Notes under the pieces: generated by a model
Database searches by the model: none
Told to the model about the DNA's origin: nothing
What the model saw: only the letters and a program-made list of their open reading frames with translations
Position numbers and translations under genes: made by a program
In this document: positions 1 to 9,785 of the stretch, piece by piece
Layout: every line of letters starts with the position of its first letter
Numbering within the stretch: the stretch's first letter is position 1
Assembly: GCA_964058805.1 (NCBI GenBank)
Contig: CAXKVV010001712.1
Coordinates: 1-30,088, forward strand
DNA length: 30,088 bases
DNA from: Schoenoplectus triqueter
Lineage: Eukaryota; Streptophyta; Magnoliopsida; Poales; Cyperaceae
Direction: 5' to 3'

Positions 1-1534
1 AATTGTAAGTAAATGAAACACTTATAGATTAAGATTTGAAAAAAAAAGTAGTCGATATTAATATAGAGTATATTTGGCACTCAATGGAATAACAAAAACT
101 TAGAATAGAATTGCTATTCCGACGAATTAATTTGTCAAATGAATTTTAAACTAAGTAGAAGAGAGCGGAATAGTGCTAATCTGATATACCGAGTTATAGA
201 TTGTATACCTGATTAGCTCTCGTCGGAATAGTGATTATTATTTGATTATATTATATTAATTATTGTTTGCCCCTGAAAAATTTGAGGAATTAAAAAGCAA
301 CTTGGGAAAAAAGATTCAAAAATTTAAGGAGAAATTTTAAAAACCCCCGAAGAGGCTTAATTCAAATCCAGAAGCACTATGGAAAAAGAAGAATTCATAT
401 AAATGCTCAAAATTTAAAATTCTTAAGAAAAAAATTAAATATCGAAGCTCTATAAATTCAAATCGAAATCTCTTCGAAATCTAAAATCTCAAAACTCAAA
501 TTTTATAGCAAAATCAAATTCTCCATAAAATTTTGATATTTTTCATATATTACTTGATATTTTTGGAGTTTCGAAAGTAAAAAAATTCTAAATTATCGAT
601 TAATATAATAAAAAATTAATTGATCAAGCGTTAAAAATTAATTGATGATTGACCAAGGGGACAAATGATAAATAAAAATTATCATAAATTTTTTTATATT
701 AAAAAGAATTTTTGAGAAAATTTTGGTGTAATTTGGAAAAAGGGATCTTTGAGAAACAATTTAAAAGAAAAGGAGAAATAAAAAAATCATCAAATGGATG
801 GCTCCAATTAAAAAACAAAATGGAGATGGGCTAAATTCAAAAATTCTCATTGCTACAGTACCCCCGAGCTTCACAATTTTTCAAAACCGAAAATGGAGCA
901 TATGGTCCCGTGCGACGAAAACTCATATATTATATACCGTTGGAAAGAGCACGGAAAGGATAACACAATGAGATAAAAAACTTGCAAAATGGTTGAGCGG
1001 TTTGGGAGAAAACTAAAGGTAAAGTTTTCGATCTAAAAATGAAATCTAGCAATCCGAGCCATGATTGATCAAATTTACATTTCAAACACCTTCTCCATGG
1101 TCACAAGAGATTGTTTGAGGGATTGATTGAATTTCATAAGCTTTAAATTGGTGATACCACGAACTCGCAAATCGGGTGAAAAACCGAGTTAGTCAAATTC
1201 TATACCGGAGCATTCTATTGATTGAATAAACATTGTAGATAAATTCCTGTGATCAATTAGATGCTAATCAAGCCTTCAAACATAAGAAATGGTGAAAAAA
1301 ATGAAGGAGAACTACTATGAGGCTTGAAATCGGATTTGAAGGCAAAAACGGGTCTCAGGTGCATAATTTGGATTCGGCAAGGTCTAAAATTCAAGAAGGG
1401 AGTGGCAAGGACGTGTTTGAAGTTCTAGAACCTTCTAAAAGTCCTTAGAATCATCTGATGACCAAGTGGTGGTTAGAAATGATAAATTTATAAATATTCA
1501 GCAAACGTAACAAACTTCACTTGTGCCCCACTTG
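1..1534. other. AT-rich noncoding flank of the solo LTR
   Basis: No reading frame here looks like a gene. The first 250 bases contain a foldback (separate entry). From about 840 to 1530 the base composition is more balanced and there is no frame of useful length. It continues in character across the LTR into 2905-3400, so the LTR appears to have landed inside an older repeat. The identity of that older sequence is not known. Confidence 0.5.
114..231. repeat. Small foldback (inverted repeat)
   Basis: CTATTCCGACGA at 114-125 is exactly repeated in reverse complement at 220-231. Inside it a second, imperfect pair (GCTAATCTGATATA and TATACCTGATTAGC) also faces inward, so the 118-base stretch can fold into a two-part hairpin. 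The GGAATAG wording resembles the MITE at 8331-8656, but I could not fix terminal repeats or a target duplication, so it may be a degraded relative or an unrelated foldback. Confidence 0.45.
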
Positions 1535-1756
1535 TGCTCTGATGCGTTGCATTCATATGCACTTATTTGCCCCGATATGTACTCATATTCATCTTAAAAT
1601 CATCATTTTAGTTGCATTTAGGCTTTTTCTCTGCCTTGTTCTTGTTTACTGCTCTACTTTGGTCTTATTTCAGGTACATGAAGCATATGAAGCAGTTGGG
1701 ACCATCACGAGCACATCAGGAGCTCCATTTTGAGACGTTTACCTTTCTGCACCTTC

Positions 1757-1834
1757 CTTGCGGGCCGCAAGACATTTCTTGCTACCCGCAAGACTTTCCT
1801 TGCGACCCGCAAGTCTCTCCTTGCTACCCGCAAG
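1757..1834. repeat. Four 21-bp GC-rich palindromic units in the LTR
   Basis: A 15-base unit of the form CTTGCGG-G-CCGCAAG (7-base arms around one central base) starts at 1757 and recurs at 1778, 1799 and 1820, an exact 21-base period. The first copy is the perfect palindrome. The others keep the outer CTTGC and GCAAG but have TA or GA in place of the inner GG. The array stands out in an otherwise AT-rich LTR and can form a row of short hairpins. Confidence 0.9.
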
Positions 1835-2540
1835 TCCAGATTTGGAAACTCCTGACTTTTCTCTCGCGTTTTGAGCTATTTATAGCGATTTTTTTGGAGG
1901 TTCTAGGGTTCAGCCGTCTAGATCTGACACAGAAGAAGAGGACCTGACCCTTGCTTGGTGTCTCCCTTCACGGATTTCGAGAGATATTGCGACGAGAAGA
2001 CCACCTGCAAGGGCAGATTTCTGATTTTGGGTTTTTCTGGTTCTTTTGACCATGAACTCATTCTTTTACCCTCTTTTCTTGTTGTTTGCTACTATGTGTG
2101 AGTAGTAAACTATATCTTAGGGTTAGGGAACAGATTGCTTGTCATGGATGTTGATTATAATTGATATTTGGTTGTGATTTTTATATTGGATTGATTTTAT
2201 TCTCATCTTTTTCTATTGAAACTTATTTATTGCTTGGTAAGCCCGTGGATAAGGCCAAATCCAGTGTGGCATGAGTTATCAAATGATTTGCAACTGATTA
2301 GGAACTGTCTTGGTTGATTTGAAATCCGAAAATACCCGAGAGGGACATTTCGTGTTTAATCGAGAGGTTAAACAAACCGATAGAACGAATCCAATTAAAA
2401 TTAGGTATAAGAGATTATCCTAAGGGTTTACAACTGTTAGCAAGTGTGTAATTACCAACAAACGAGAGTTGAGATTATTAGAATAACGAACTGATAGTTA
2501 AGAACCAATTACGACTGAGAACCATTCTCTGCGACTGTTG

Positions 2541-2576
2541 CTTGCGGGCCGCAAGTGAGAGCTTGCGGGCCGCAAG
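2541..2576. repeat. Second cluster of the 21-bp palindromic unit
   Basis: Two perfect copies of the CTTGCGGGCCGCAAG unit occur at 2541-2555 and 2562-2576, again 21 bases apart. They lie about 710 bases downstream of the first cluster in the same LTR. Same unit, same spacing, separate place: this points to a duplicated or selected element rather than chance. Confidence 0.9.
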
Positions 2577-2904
2577 AAACCATTCCAGTGACAGCAATTT
2601 CTCGAAACCCTGAGATCTTATCATTGATTAATTTAAACACCTGTTCACTTTGTTATCTTTATTTGCTTACTACCTGTTAGTGTTAATTGCGTAGTTTAAT
2701 TAAAACTTTATAAAATCCCCCCTTTTTTATACAAAAATACCAAAAAGACCTACCTTAGGATCTGAATTGAACTGAGTCTGGTTTAGAGTTTACTTCCGTC
2801 CCTGTGGATTCGATACCTGAACTTACTCAACGAAGTCGTACGCTTGCGATTAGTGGAGCATTTTCTAGGTTTAAAAGCCTATACGTATTCGTACCATCAT
2901 GCTC

Positions 2905-3930
2905 TCAGTTGTTAAAGAACATTTAAAACACTTAGAAATGGTCTAATACACCACAAAATATTCAGAAGAGTATAAAAAGATGAATGAAGGGAGTTGGTGC
3001 ATAAATTGGTCAAAAAAAAGTCAAATCGATCTCATACACCCATCTACTACCCCTAGGCTTATTTAAACTCATCTCCTCCTTCAAACACAAGACATAAACC
3101 ATCCCAAGCTGAATGCTAATCCAAAACGCTGCCAAAACCAATTGAAACTCAAATTAGATACAAAATAAGATCCAATCTTTGAGTTGAGATCAAAATCAAG
3201 CCCAAAAATACAAGATTCAATCAATTTCTCTTCTACTCAAGCTACAAGTTAGATCTAGGTAGGCATATATCTTGTAAATATAGATATCAAGAGTGTATGG
3301 AGCTTGTAATTTTGATTCGTGCAATAAAGATGAAAATTTTCATGTGCAATATCGATTTTTCTTCTTTTTCTTGATGTTCTTATGTTGTAATTCAATCTTT
3401 TTCATTTTTTTTTCTTTTTTTTTGCTCAAATTTGCATACAAACATAATTTAATATTAAATTGAGGCTAAATGATGCATTTAAACTGTTTAAGATTAATGA
3501 ATCCCTTATAAACGCAAAATCAGCCCTAAAATGACTTTAAATGTAATAAAAAATGGGATGAGATCTACTCTAAATCTTATTAAACTTTCAGATTTTGTAG
3601 AAATAAGTCATATGAATCTATAAAAACTCATTTTATATTTTTTTTGATTTTTCTGTAAAAAGTTATAGCCTTTTTAAATCTGAAAAACAACAAATATCGG
3701 TACAACATTTTCCTCTTTTGACTCTGATCTGATTTGAAAATAAAAAATTATATCTCTGCCACTCTGATTTAATTAACATTTTGTAAGCATTTAGATCTAG
3801 TTATAATGCATCTCTCTGTAAATTATCATAATTTTTGGAGTTTCGTTCGATTTTATATGCATTTATGAATCTTCAGCTAGTAGATTATAATAATCTGGTT
3901 CATAATAAAATAAAAATAACTCTATAAACT
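2905..3930. other. Noncoding; older repeat flanking the solo LTR
   Basis: No convincing coding sequence. TATTTAAA near 3059 is TATA-like, and an AATAAA lies near 3325 about 270 bases downstream. That spacing would suit a promoter and poly(A) signal of an older LTR or a small transcript, but nothing else supports it. From about 3400 on the sequence is plain AT-rich DNA with poly(T) runs. Confidence 0.35.
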
Positions 3931-3931
3931 C

Positions 3932-4153
3932 TTGTGCCAGCTGAGTTCAATCGTGAACCCATGGTTTTAAAGAGTCATAAGGCATGTGTCGGCTAGTACA
4001 AAGTCGTGAGCCCTTACCTTCACCTAAAATACAAAATAATCTTTATAATTAACATACCTCGTCTAAATTTTGTGCCGACTAGTACAAAGTCGTGAGCCCT
4101 TGATTTTGAAGAGTTGTAAGGCTTATGCCGGCTAGTACAAAGTCGTGAGCTCT
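3932..4153. repeat. Three-copy direct repeat, 19-bp core
   Basis: The 19-mer CTAGTACAAAGTCGTGAGC occurs exactly at 3993-4011, 4079-4097 and 4132-4150, and a weaker relative precedes it near 3932-3960. The spacings are 86 and 53 bases, so this is not a simple tandem array. The copies share flanking text (TCATAAGGC or TTGTAAGGC before, CCCTT after the first two). No coding meaning is seen. It is probably part of the untranslated or LTR sequence of an old retroelement. Confidence 0.8.
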
Positions 4154-4259
4154 TGACATCAAGAGAAATCAATAACTAAAATAGTTTAAATTCGAAAGTT
4201 AATTTTTTTTCTAAAAATAAAAAATATATTTACAGCTTTTTTTTCTTAATTTTATTTGA

Positions 4260-4496
4260 AACTTCTTTCCCAAACAGCCTAAAAAGTGCTTTAAAATGAT
4301 TTCAAATAAGAAAGTTTTCAACATAAAAATTGTTCAACATTAGAAAGTTTTCAGCATTAAAATTATTTCATATAGAATCATTATCTCGTCCAAAAGGTTT
4401 CTTAAACATATCTTTTGAAAATACCCAAAATATCCTCAGCTATCCAGTTTAGTCCTTTATCAGAAAAGAATTAAAAAACTGTACCGATCCGTGAAT

Positions 4497-4533
<37 letters not shown>

Positions 4534-5880
4534 TTATATTCATAAAATAAATATCAATAGAAGTTTGTACATAAATTTTCATGCAAAAATATACTGTAAA
4601 TACCTTTCAAATAAGCAAAACAATATTGGCAGCTCGTGATTTTCAAAAGTGTCCTCTGCTGGTATTTTGTTCAAAACAACACTTTAAAGTGCTTAAAATG
4701 AAAAGTGTCCAACATAAAAATTATTCGTAACATCTCATTTGATTTTTCTGTTAAATAAAATCAGTATGTTATTAACTCATTTTACTCTAAAAAAATAGTA
4801 TTATATGCTGAAGTCTTCGTAAGTTTTCAGATTTGTCCGTTGCTGATATTCCTCCTAAAATAATATTTTAGAGGATTCAAATAAAAAAATATTCAAAATA
4901 AAAATTATTCATAACTTTGTCATTAATATTTTTATCAAATAAAATTAGTATGTTACTAATATATTTTCTCAAAAATAAAAAAACTATCCCTGACTGATCG
5001 TATTTTCTTTGCCTTTGAAAATAAAAAAATATTAAAATGCATTCATTGAAAATAAAAATGAAAGAATAAATAATAAAAATAAAATAAATAAAAAATATAA
5101 TATTTATACATTAAATAAAATTCTAAATTAAATAATTTCAAATAAAAATAATGAAAATTAAATAAAAATAATGATAATAAAAAAATAATAAATATAACTC
5201 TTATGCGAAATTAAATAAATTTCAAATAAAAAATAAATTAAATAAATCAATACACAAATAAAAAAATAAATGACTTTACCCTTCTAATCAAATATAAAAA
5301 TTTAATTTTAAAATTAAACCAACTTAAAATAAAAAAATAAAAATAAAATAAATAAAAATTAAAGAAATAAAATTAAATCTTTAAAATTAAATAAATTTAA
5401 ATACAAATAAAAAAACACAAGTAAAAGAAGTAATAATAAGAAAGTAAATGACTTGATTTTTCTTATCAAATAAAAAAAATTAATTTTAAAATTAAATCAA
5501 CTTTCACTTAAAATCAAAATAAAATAAGAAGAAAGTAACTCTCAATCTTCAAAATTGAATAAATTCAAATATCAATAAATAAAGGAAAGGACAATTTAAT
5601 TAACAAAAAAAATAAAGATTGTATTTTTCTTATCAAATAAAAAAATTTAATTTCAAAATTAAATCAATCTTAATCTAAAATTAAAATTAAAATTAAAATA
5701 AATAAATAAAAATTAGCACTCAACATTCAAACCTAAATAAATTCAAATAAAAAAAATCAAATATCAAATAAAAAAATACAAGTAAAAAAAGAAATAATAA
5801 AAAAAAATAAAAGAGTACATCATTCTATCAAATAAAATAAAAAATAATTTAAAATAAATCAAACTCAATCCGAAACAAAA
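4260..5880. repeat. Degenerate tandem array, period about 165-195 bp
   Basis: Recognisable anchors recur at a steady interval. AAAATTATTC blocks sit near 4712 and 4896. Blocks of the type AATAAATTCAAAT sit near 5195, 5373, 5537 and 5715, and TCTTATCAAATAAA-type blocks near 5282, 5461, 5628 and 5823. The + strand is extremely A-rich from about 5040, with T and especially G scarce. The units are much diverged and have probably grown by A-rich slippage as well. Period and extent are by eye; a dot plot would settle them. Confidence 0.6.
4501..4529. repeat. (TA)14 microsatellite
   Basis: Uninterrupted TA dinucleotides directly after GTGAATGTGA. It sits inside the degenerate tandem region and is probably unrelated to it. 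Confidence 0.95.
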
Positions 5881-5889
5881 AAATCAATT

Positions 5890-6400
5890 CTTGATCTTGA
5901 TATTTGAGTTGGTAAAGAGTCTTAACTCAATATCTCATATTTTTAAAATCATTCAAGTCTCTATATAGATCATCGAGACTTTGAATGCCTAGATTTATGA
6001 ATTGACACAACGCTTCAGATTCATAGTTTAGAAGATCAGTAAATACCAAGAAAGGGGCCAAATCCTGTCTTTCTGATTCACTAAATCTTGATGTTGAGCG
6101 GGCAGAGTGCTTACGTTAACATCTTGTATCTTAGAAGATTCACCTTGATCTTGATATTTGAGTTGGTAAGGAGACTTAACTCAATATCTCGTATCTCGGG
6201 AACCATTCAGTATCTCTATATGGATCATCGAGATATCTGAATGCCTAGGTCCATGAGCTGGCATAGCGCTTCATGTTCATGATCTAGAAGATCAATTAAA
6301 GACGATAAAAATCTTCTTTGTCTTTCAGATCATCAGTCCTTGATGTTGAGCTGGCATAACGCTTCAAGCTTCACATCTTGCGTATTGATATTCATATGGT
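5890..6400. repeat. Two-copy 254-bp direct duplication
   Basis: TTGATCTTGATATTTGAGTT begins at 5891 and again at 6145, a 254-base shift. Similarity continues through both units (ACTCAATATCTC, ATCATCGAGA, GAATGCCTAG, GAAGATCA), with roughly four-fifths identity by eye. A shorter related phrase, TTGATGTTGAGC, occurs late in each unit, hinting at an older internal duplication. No open frame runs through it. It is likely the noncoding part of a retroelement. Confidence 0.8.
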
Positions 6401-6482
6401 TTGAGCTGCCATTAATCGAGACTCATGGTCTGAGTTGCTATTAATCGAGACTCATGGACTGAACTGTCATTAATTGAGGTTC
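6395..6482. repeat. Three copies of a 29-bp tandem repeat
   Basis: Units starting near 6395, 6424 and 6453 follow the pattern CATGGTCTGAG...ATTAATCGAGACT. The second and third are exactly 29 bases apart. The third copy has decayed most. It directly follows the 254-bp duplication and ends the tandem-repeat block. Confidence 0.8.
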
Positions 6483-6796
6483 ACAAGATATAGACTACCT
6501 AAAAAAGTTCACATCTTATATGCCCTATTTCACATCGATCACTTAAAATTACTTAACTATTCTGTTTATTTTTTCTTTCGTAATCAAAGGTTTCTCAGGT
6601 TCAAACCCCAAGGTAATTAACAATGGGAGCTTACGCCTATTGGAATCTTAAAGACCCCACAATCTCTAAAAGCCTTTAAATATGCATTTCAAATTCATAT
6701 AAATATACCCCAATGCACACTTAGAGGGATCTCTGTGTTCTTCTTCCACAATTCATTGCCCCGAGCGGTGAGAGACGCGAAAAAGAGTTGCACAAT
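6483..6796. other. Noncoding, possible old LTR promoter
   Basis: TATAAATATA near 6698 is a good TATA-like sequence, followed some 35 bases on by a balanced-composition stretch (CACACTTAGAGGGATCTCTG). This could be the promoter and R region of a decayed LTR whose other parts are the repeats just upstream. No LTR ends or target duplication were found, so this is inference only. Confidence 0.3.
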
Positions 6797-6920
6797 TATA
6801 TTATGATTATGATTATGATTATGATTATAGTTATGATTTATTAGTATTATATTATTATATTATATTATATTATAATTTATTATTATTTTAGAATTATATT
6901 ATTATATTATGAATATAAAT
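6797..6920. repeat. Compound microsatellite (TTATGA)n and (ATTAT)n
   Basis: About five near-perfect 6-base units (6799-6829) run into an ATTAT-type 5-base repeat up to about 6920, with interruptions. Confidence 0.85.
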
Positions 6921-8249
6921 ATGATTACTTTAGTATCATAATTGTTCATATTTTAACTATTCTGATTAATAATTATCAAACGATATTTTCGCTCTTCCTA
7001 ATAGTTAAGAATACCACTCTTCTACAACTCTTTCAAAAAGACACTATTCTATCACTCTTTCAAAATTATCACTTTTCTAAAATTATTCTTTGATTTGCCA
7101 AAGAACCCATAATGTTCAATTTATAATGTGACCGCACTGGTCAGACATTGTGGTTACCCGTTGTATTAAGTTTCAATTACTTCATATATATATTTTTTTA
7201 ATCTGTAAACATTGTGTTTATTTAGAATTATGGACGTGGATGAGGGAGAATAATAATAATTTTGTTATATATTTGAAAACGAAGATATATTTGTGAAACT
7301 TATTTTTTTTAAGAGTTAAATAAAGTTTCCGAAATAAAATCAGGAATGAGTCAGAAGACAGAAGTAAATAAATTGTTAATCTTAAATTGTTTCTTTTAGA
7401 GAGAGGATCTTAAATTATTTTTGAATACTCGGCTTCCAGAGCCATGTAAAAAGTGAAGTAAATCCTACATTGATCGCAAAGGAGAAGATTAAATCTCAAA
7501 AAATTGAAACAACAGTGGTAATGGCACAAGTACATTTCATTTTTTTGGTTCAGCACAAAAAGAAAAAGTACATTTCACCTTCCCCCGATATAAAACACAT
7601 TTTTACTGAACCTAGTAATGGGCATATTATATTGCATGAACTGCGGATAGATTGAAAGGTTGACCATAATTGATGAAAACCATAATCTTACTGCCGGACA
7701 TGTTGTTAGTCGACACGTCTTCTCAAACAAAATAAATGAAACTTTATATGGAAACAAATATAATGCAAGCATATAGATGTGTCTATAAAAATTATACAAA
7801 AATAAATAAATATTATGAAGCATCTGTTCTTCCTATTCCTTCGCTTCTGAGTTGTGAATTATTTTTTGTTCACTTTTTTTGTCGGAGGGAAATGAAGGGC
7901 ATCAGAGCCTCCAGTTATGAAACTGGAGAGGATGGAGGAGTGTTGTATTTTTCTTTTTCTTTTTTGAAAGAGGGAAGTTGTAGCCGTGGAGTCCAGAAGG
8001 GAGAGATGTACGGAAGTATTGGTAAGGAAATAACTTTGGTCGGTGGATAGTACCATGCTTCCTCTCTTCCCAATGCATTCTTCAGAAAGGTATTATATTT
8101 ATTCATTCATTATTTATTTATACCTGGAGCCTGGATGCAGAAAAAAACTGCGGTTCTGCAACTGATGGATTCTCCATAAAAGCGCATACAAAAATAATGC
8201 CTGCAAATACTGTGATTAATAAAGTAAGAAGAGGAGATTGGGAACTTGG
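6921..8249. other. Intergenic, no gene seen
   Basis: Short frames exist but none has a family signature, an ATG in good context or codon use different from the surrounding DNA. An 8-bp perfect hairpin (CTCCAGTT at 7909-7916, AACTGGAG at 7921-7928, loop ATGA) lies in a slightly GC-richer patch (7880-8090) of unknown nature. Confidence 0.45.
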
Positions 8250-8295
8250 GTAAATCGTCCCCTCAAAAAAAAAAAAAAAACGTTGTGTAAATCGT
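8250..8295 (+). repeat. A16 tract between a 9-bp direct repeat
   Basis: GTAAATCGT at 8250-8258 is repeated at 8287-8295. Between them lie CCCCTC, sixteen A residues (8265-8280) and CGTTGT. A poly(A) run bounded by a short direct repeat is the mark left by target-primed reverse transcription, here with almost no body. Slippage next to a chance repeat is the alternative. Confidence 0.5.
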
Positions 8296-8330
8296 ATTGG
8301 TCTTCAGAAATGGGGCAACCAATTTATTTC

Positions 8331-8656
8331 GGGTATGTGCACGACAACAGCGGAATAACTGTTGTTTTCAGAATAGGAATAGTAACGGTGCAATCAAATG
8401 CAAATTTATTATTTCGGAACAGTGAGAATAGTTATTATTCTGCTATTTCGAAAGGGAGAGAGAATAATTGTTGTTCTTCTCAACTCTCCGTTACTATTCT
8501 AAATAAACAATCCAAATAACATCCATACCATTCGGAATAGTATCACTCTTTTACTATCCTCGCGCTAACCGAAAAATCACTATTTTTCACTATTCTCACT
8601 TATTATTCTCAATTCCTCTATTCTTACTCTATTCTTTGCACAATCCAAACATACCC
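8331..8656. mobile_element. MITE with GGGTATGT terminal repeats
   Basis: The 326-base segment starts GGGTATGT and ends ACATACCC, with the same three bases (TTC) outside each end. The right end continues as CTTTGCACAATCCAAAC, a wording common at the tips of plant MITEs. The interior is rich in GGAATAG and CTATTC motifs in both orientations, so it can fold on itself. No transposase is present. The 3-base flank would suit a Harbinger-type or CACTA-type insertion, but it is too short to decide; only the first 8 bases of the ends match well. Confidence 0.6.
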
Positions 8657-8723
8657 TTCTAGTCAAACAAAATATTTCTTCTTAGTTACTTGTCAAGATA
8701 TAAGTGCAAGTACTGTGATTAAT

Positions 8724-9265
8724 AGGGAAGGAATATTTGTCAATGGCTATTTTGACAATTTTAAAATTGTAATTTTTTATGTATATTTTTTACTCATAAA
8801 TTAATAGTATTTCAAATTTCTAGTGCAATTTCCTTATATTTGATAGTCTATCAAAAATTGTTAAATTGGAATCATTATTAATTATATAAAAATTTGATAG
8901 ACTTTGATAGACTACAAACGATAATAAAATTCCATAAAATTTAAAATGCTAATAACCTATGAGTAAAAGAATATATCTATAAAAAAAATCTAATTTTAAG
9001 ATTTTTTTTTCAAATTTATTTATCAATGGTTCCATCAAAGATCATTAAATTGGAAACGCTCCATATTGCATAAAATTTTTGATCTTTGAAGTATTAATGA
9101 CTGATAATGAAATTACATAAAATTAAAAAAAATATCAATCTATAAGTAAAAAATATAATTATAATTTTTTTATATTTTTAATTTTTTTTGCATTTATTTA
9201 AAAATCAATTGTTAAGATTGTTAAAATAATTCAGTATCAGTTTGTCTCGGGATTCCTCCCATACT
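8724..9265. mobile_element. Foldback MITE, family copy 1 (old)
   Basis: The left end (GGGAAGGAATATTTGTCAATGG, split here as GGGAAGGA and TTGTCAATGGCTATTTTGAC) and the reverse complement of the right end (GGGAGGAATCCC then TTATTTTAACAATCTTAAC) are degraded versions of the ends of the elements at 21785 and 22321. Inside, paired phrases about TCATTAAATTGGAA and GATAATGAAATTACATAAAAT repeat the arm sequence of that family. It is longer and more decayed than the others, probably through internal duplication. No coding capacity. Confidence 0.6.
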
Positions 9266-9302
9266 AATACTGATATATTATCCGATTTTTCTTAGTTACT
9301 TG

Positions 9303-9785
9303 CTATCTTGCAAGTCTATTTTTTATTTTAAATTTAATAATAATTATTGTAATAACTGATGGCAATATTTTTCAAAACTCAACTTCTTCACCACACAAAA
9401 AAAATGTCCTCGGAATAATGTTTGAAAAATTTTCAAACTATAACTCATTCACTCCCAAATAAATGTTAAGTTGTCTTGTACTAGATATTATTTATATGCG
9501 TTAACTGTGTATATAAATTTAAATTTAAATCAGTACAAGTTCGTACTTATATTTGATTAAACAAGATATAAACACCCAATAGAAAATGCTCTACGTTTTG
9601 ACGAAATAAAATACAATTGATATACAAAGGCCAATACGTACGTAGGAATATGCATAAGGGCATTAGCTGATTTAATTTTGAAGGCAAAAATTTATATCTC
9701 ATAATTTCAATTTGTTCATACCATTGGATATAGATATATAACTAGAGATCTACAAGACCATTCATATATTATAATTGTTAATCTC
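9303..9785. other. Intergenic, no gene seen
   Basis: Plain AT-rich DNA. I see no repeat boundary, promoter or reading frame of note. Confidence 0.5.

Larger units (their letters stand above)
1540..2899 (+). mobile_element. Solo LTR, probably Ty3/gypsy
   Basis: A 1,360-base LTR begins TGATG and ends CATCA, a perfect 5-base terminal inverted repeat. It is flanked on both sides by the identical 5-base target duplication TGCTC (1535-1539 and 2900-2904). No primer binding site, polypurine tract or gag-pol coding sequence adjoins it, so the internal region is gone, as expected after LTR-LTR recombination. A TATA-like TATTTATA lies at 1877-1884. The 3' end (about 2800-2860, CCTGTGGATTCGATACC followed by GTACGCTTGCG) resembles the ends of Ty3/gypsy Tat/Athila-type LTRs as I remember them; that family call is inference. 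The orientation is taken from that end. The boundaries are firm because ends and duplications agree. Confidence 0.85.

Noticed and set aside
1612..1947. Open frame of 111 codons with a seven-residue repeat (CYPQ pattern)
   Set aside because: The repeat is just the 21-bp palindromic unit read as protein, and the frame lies wholly inside the noncoding solo LTR and does not begin with a family-like sequence.
6595..6615. GGTTCAAACCC resembling a Pol III B box (tRNA or SINE)
   Set aside because: There is no A box at the right distance upstream and no cloverleaf can be drawn.
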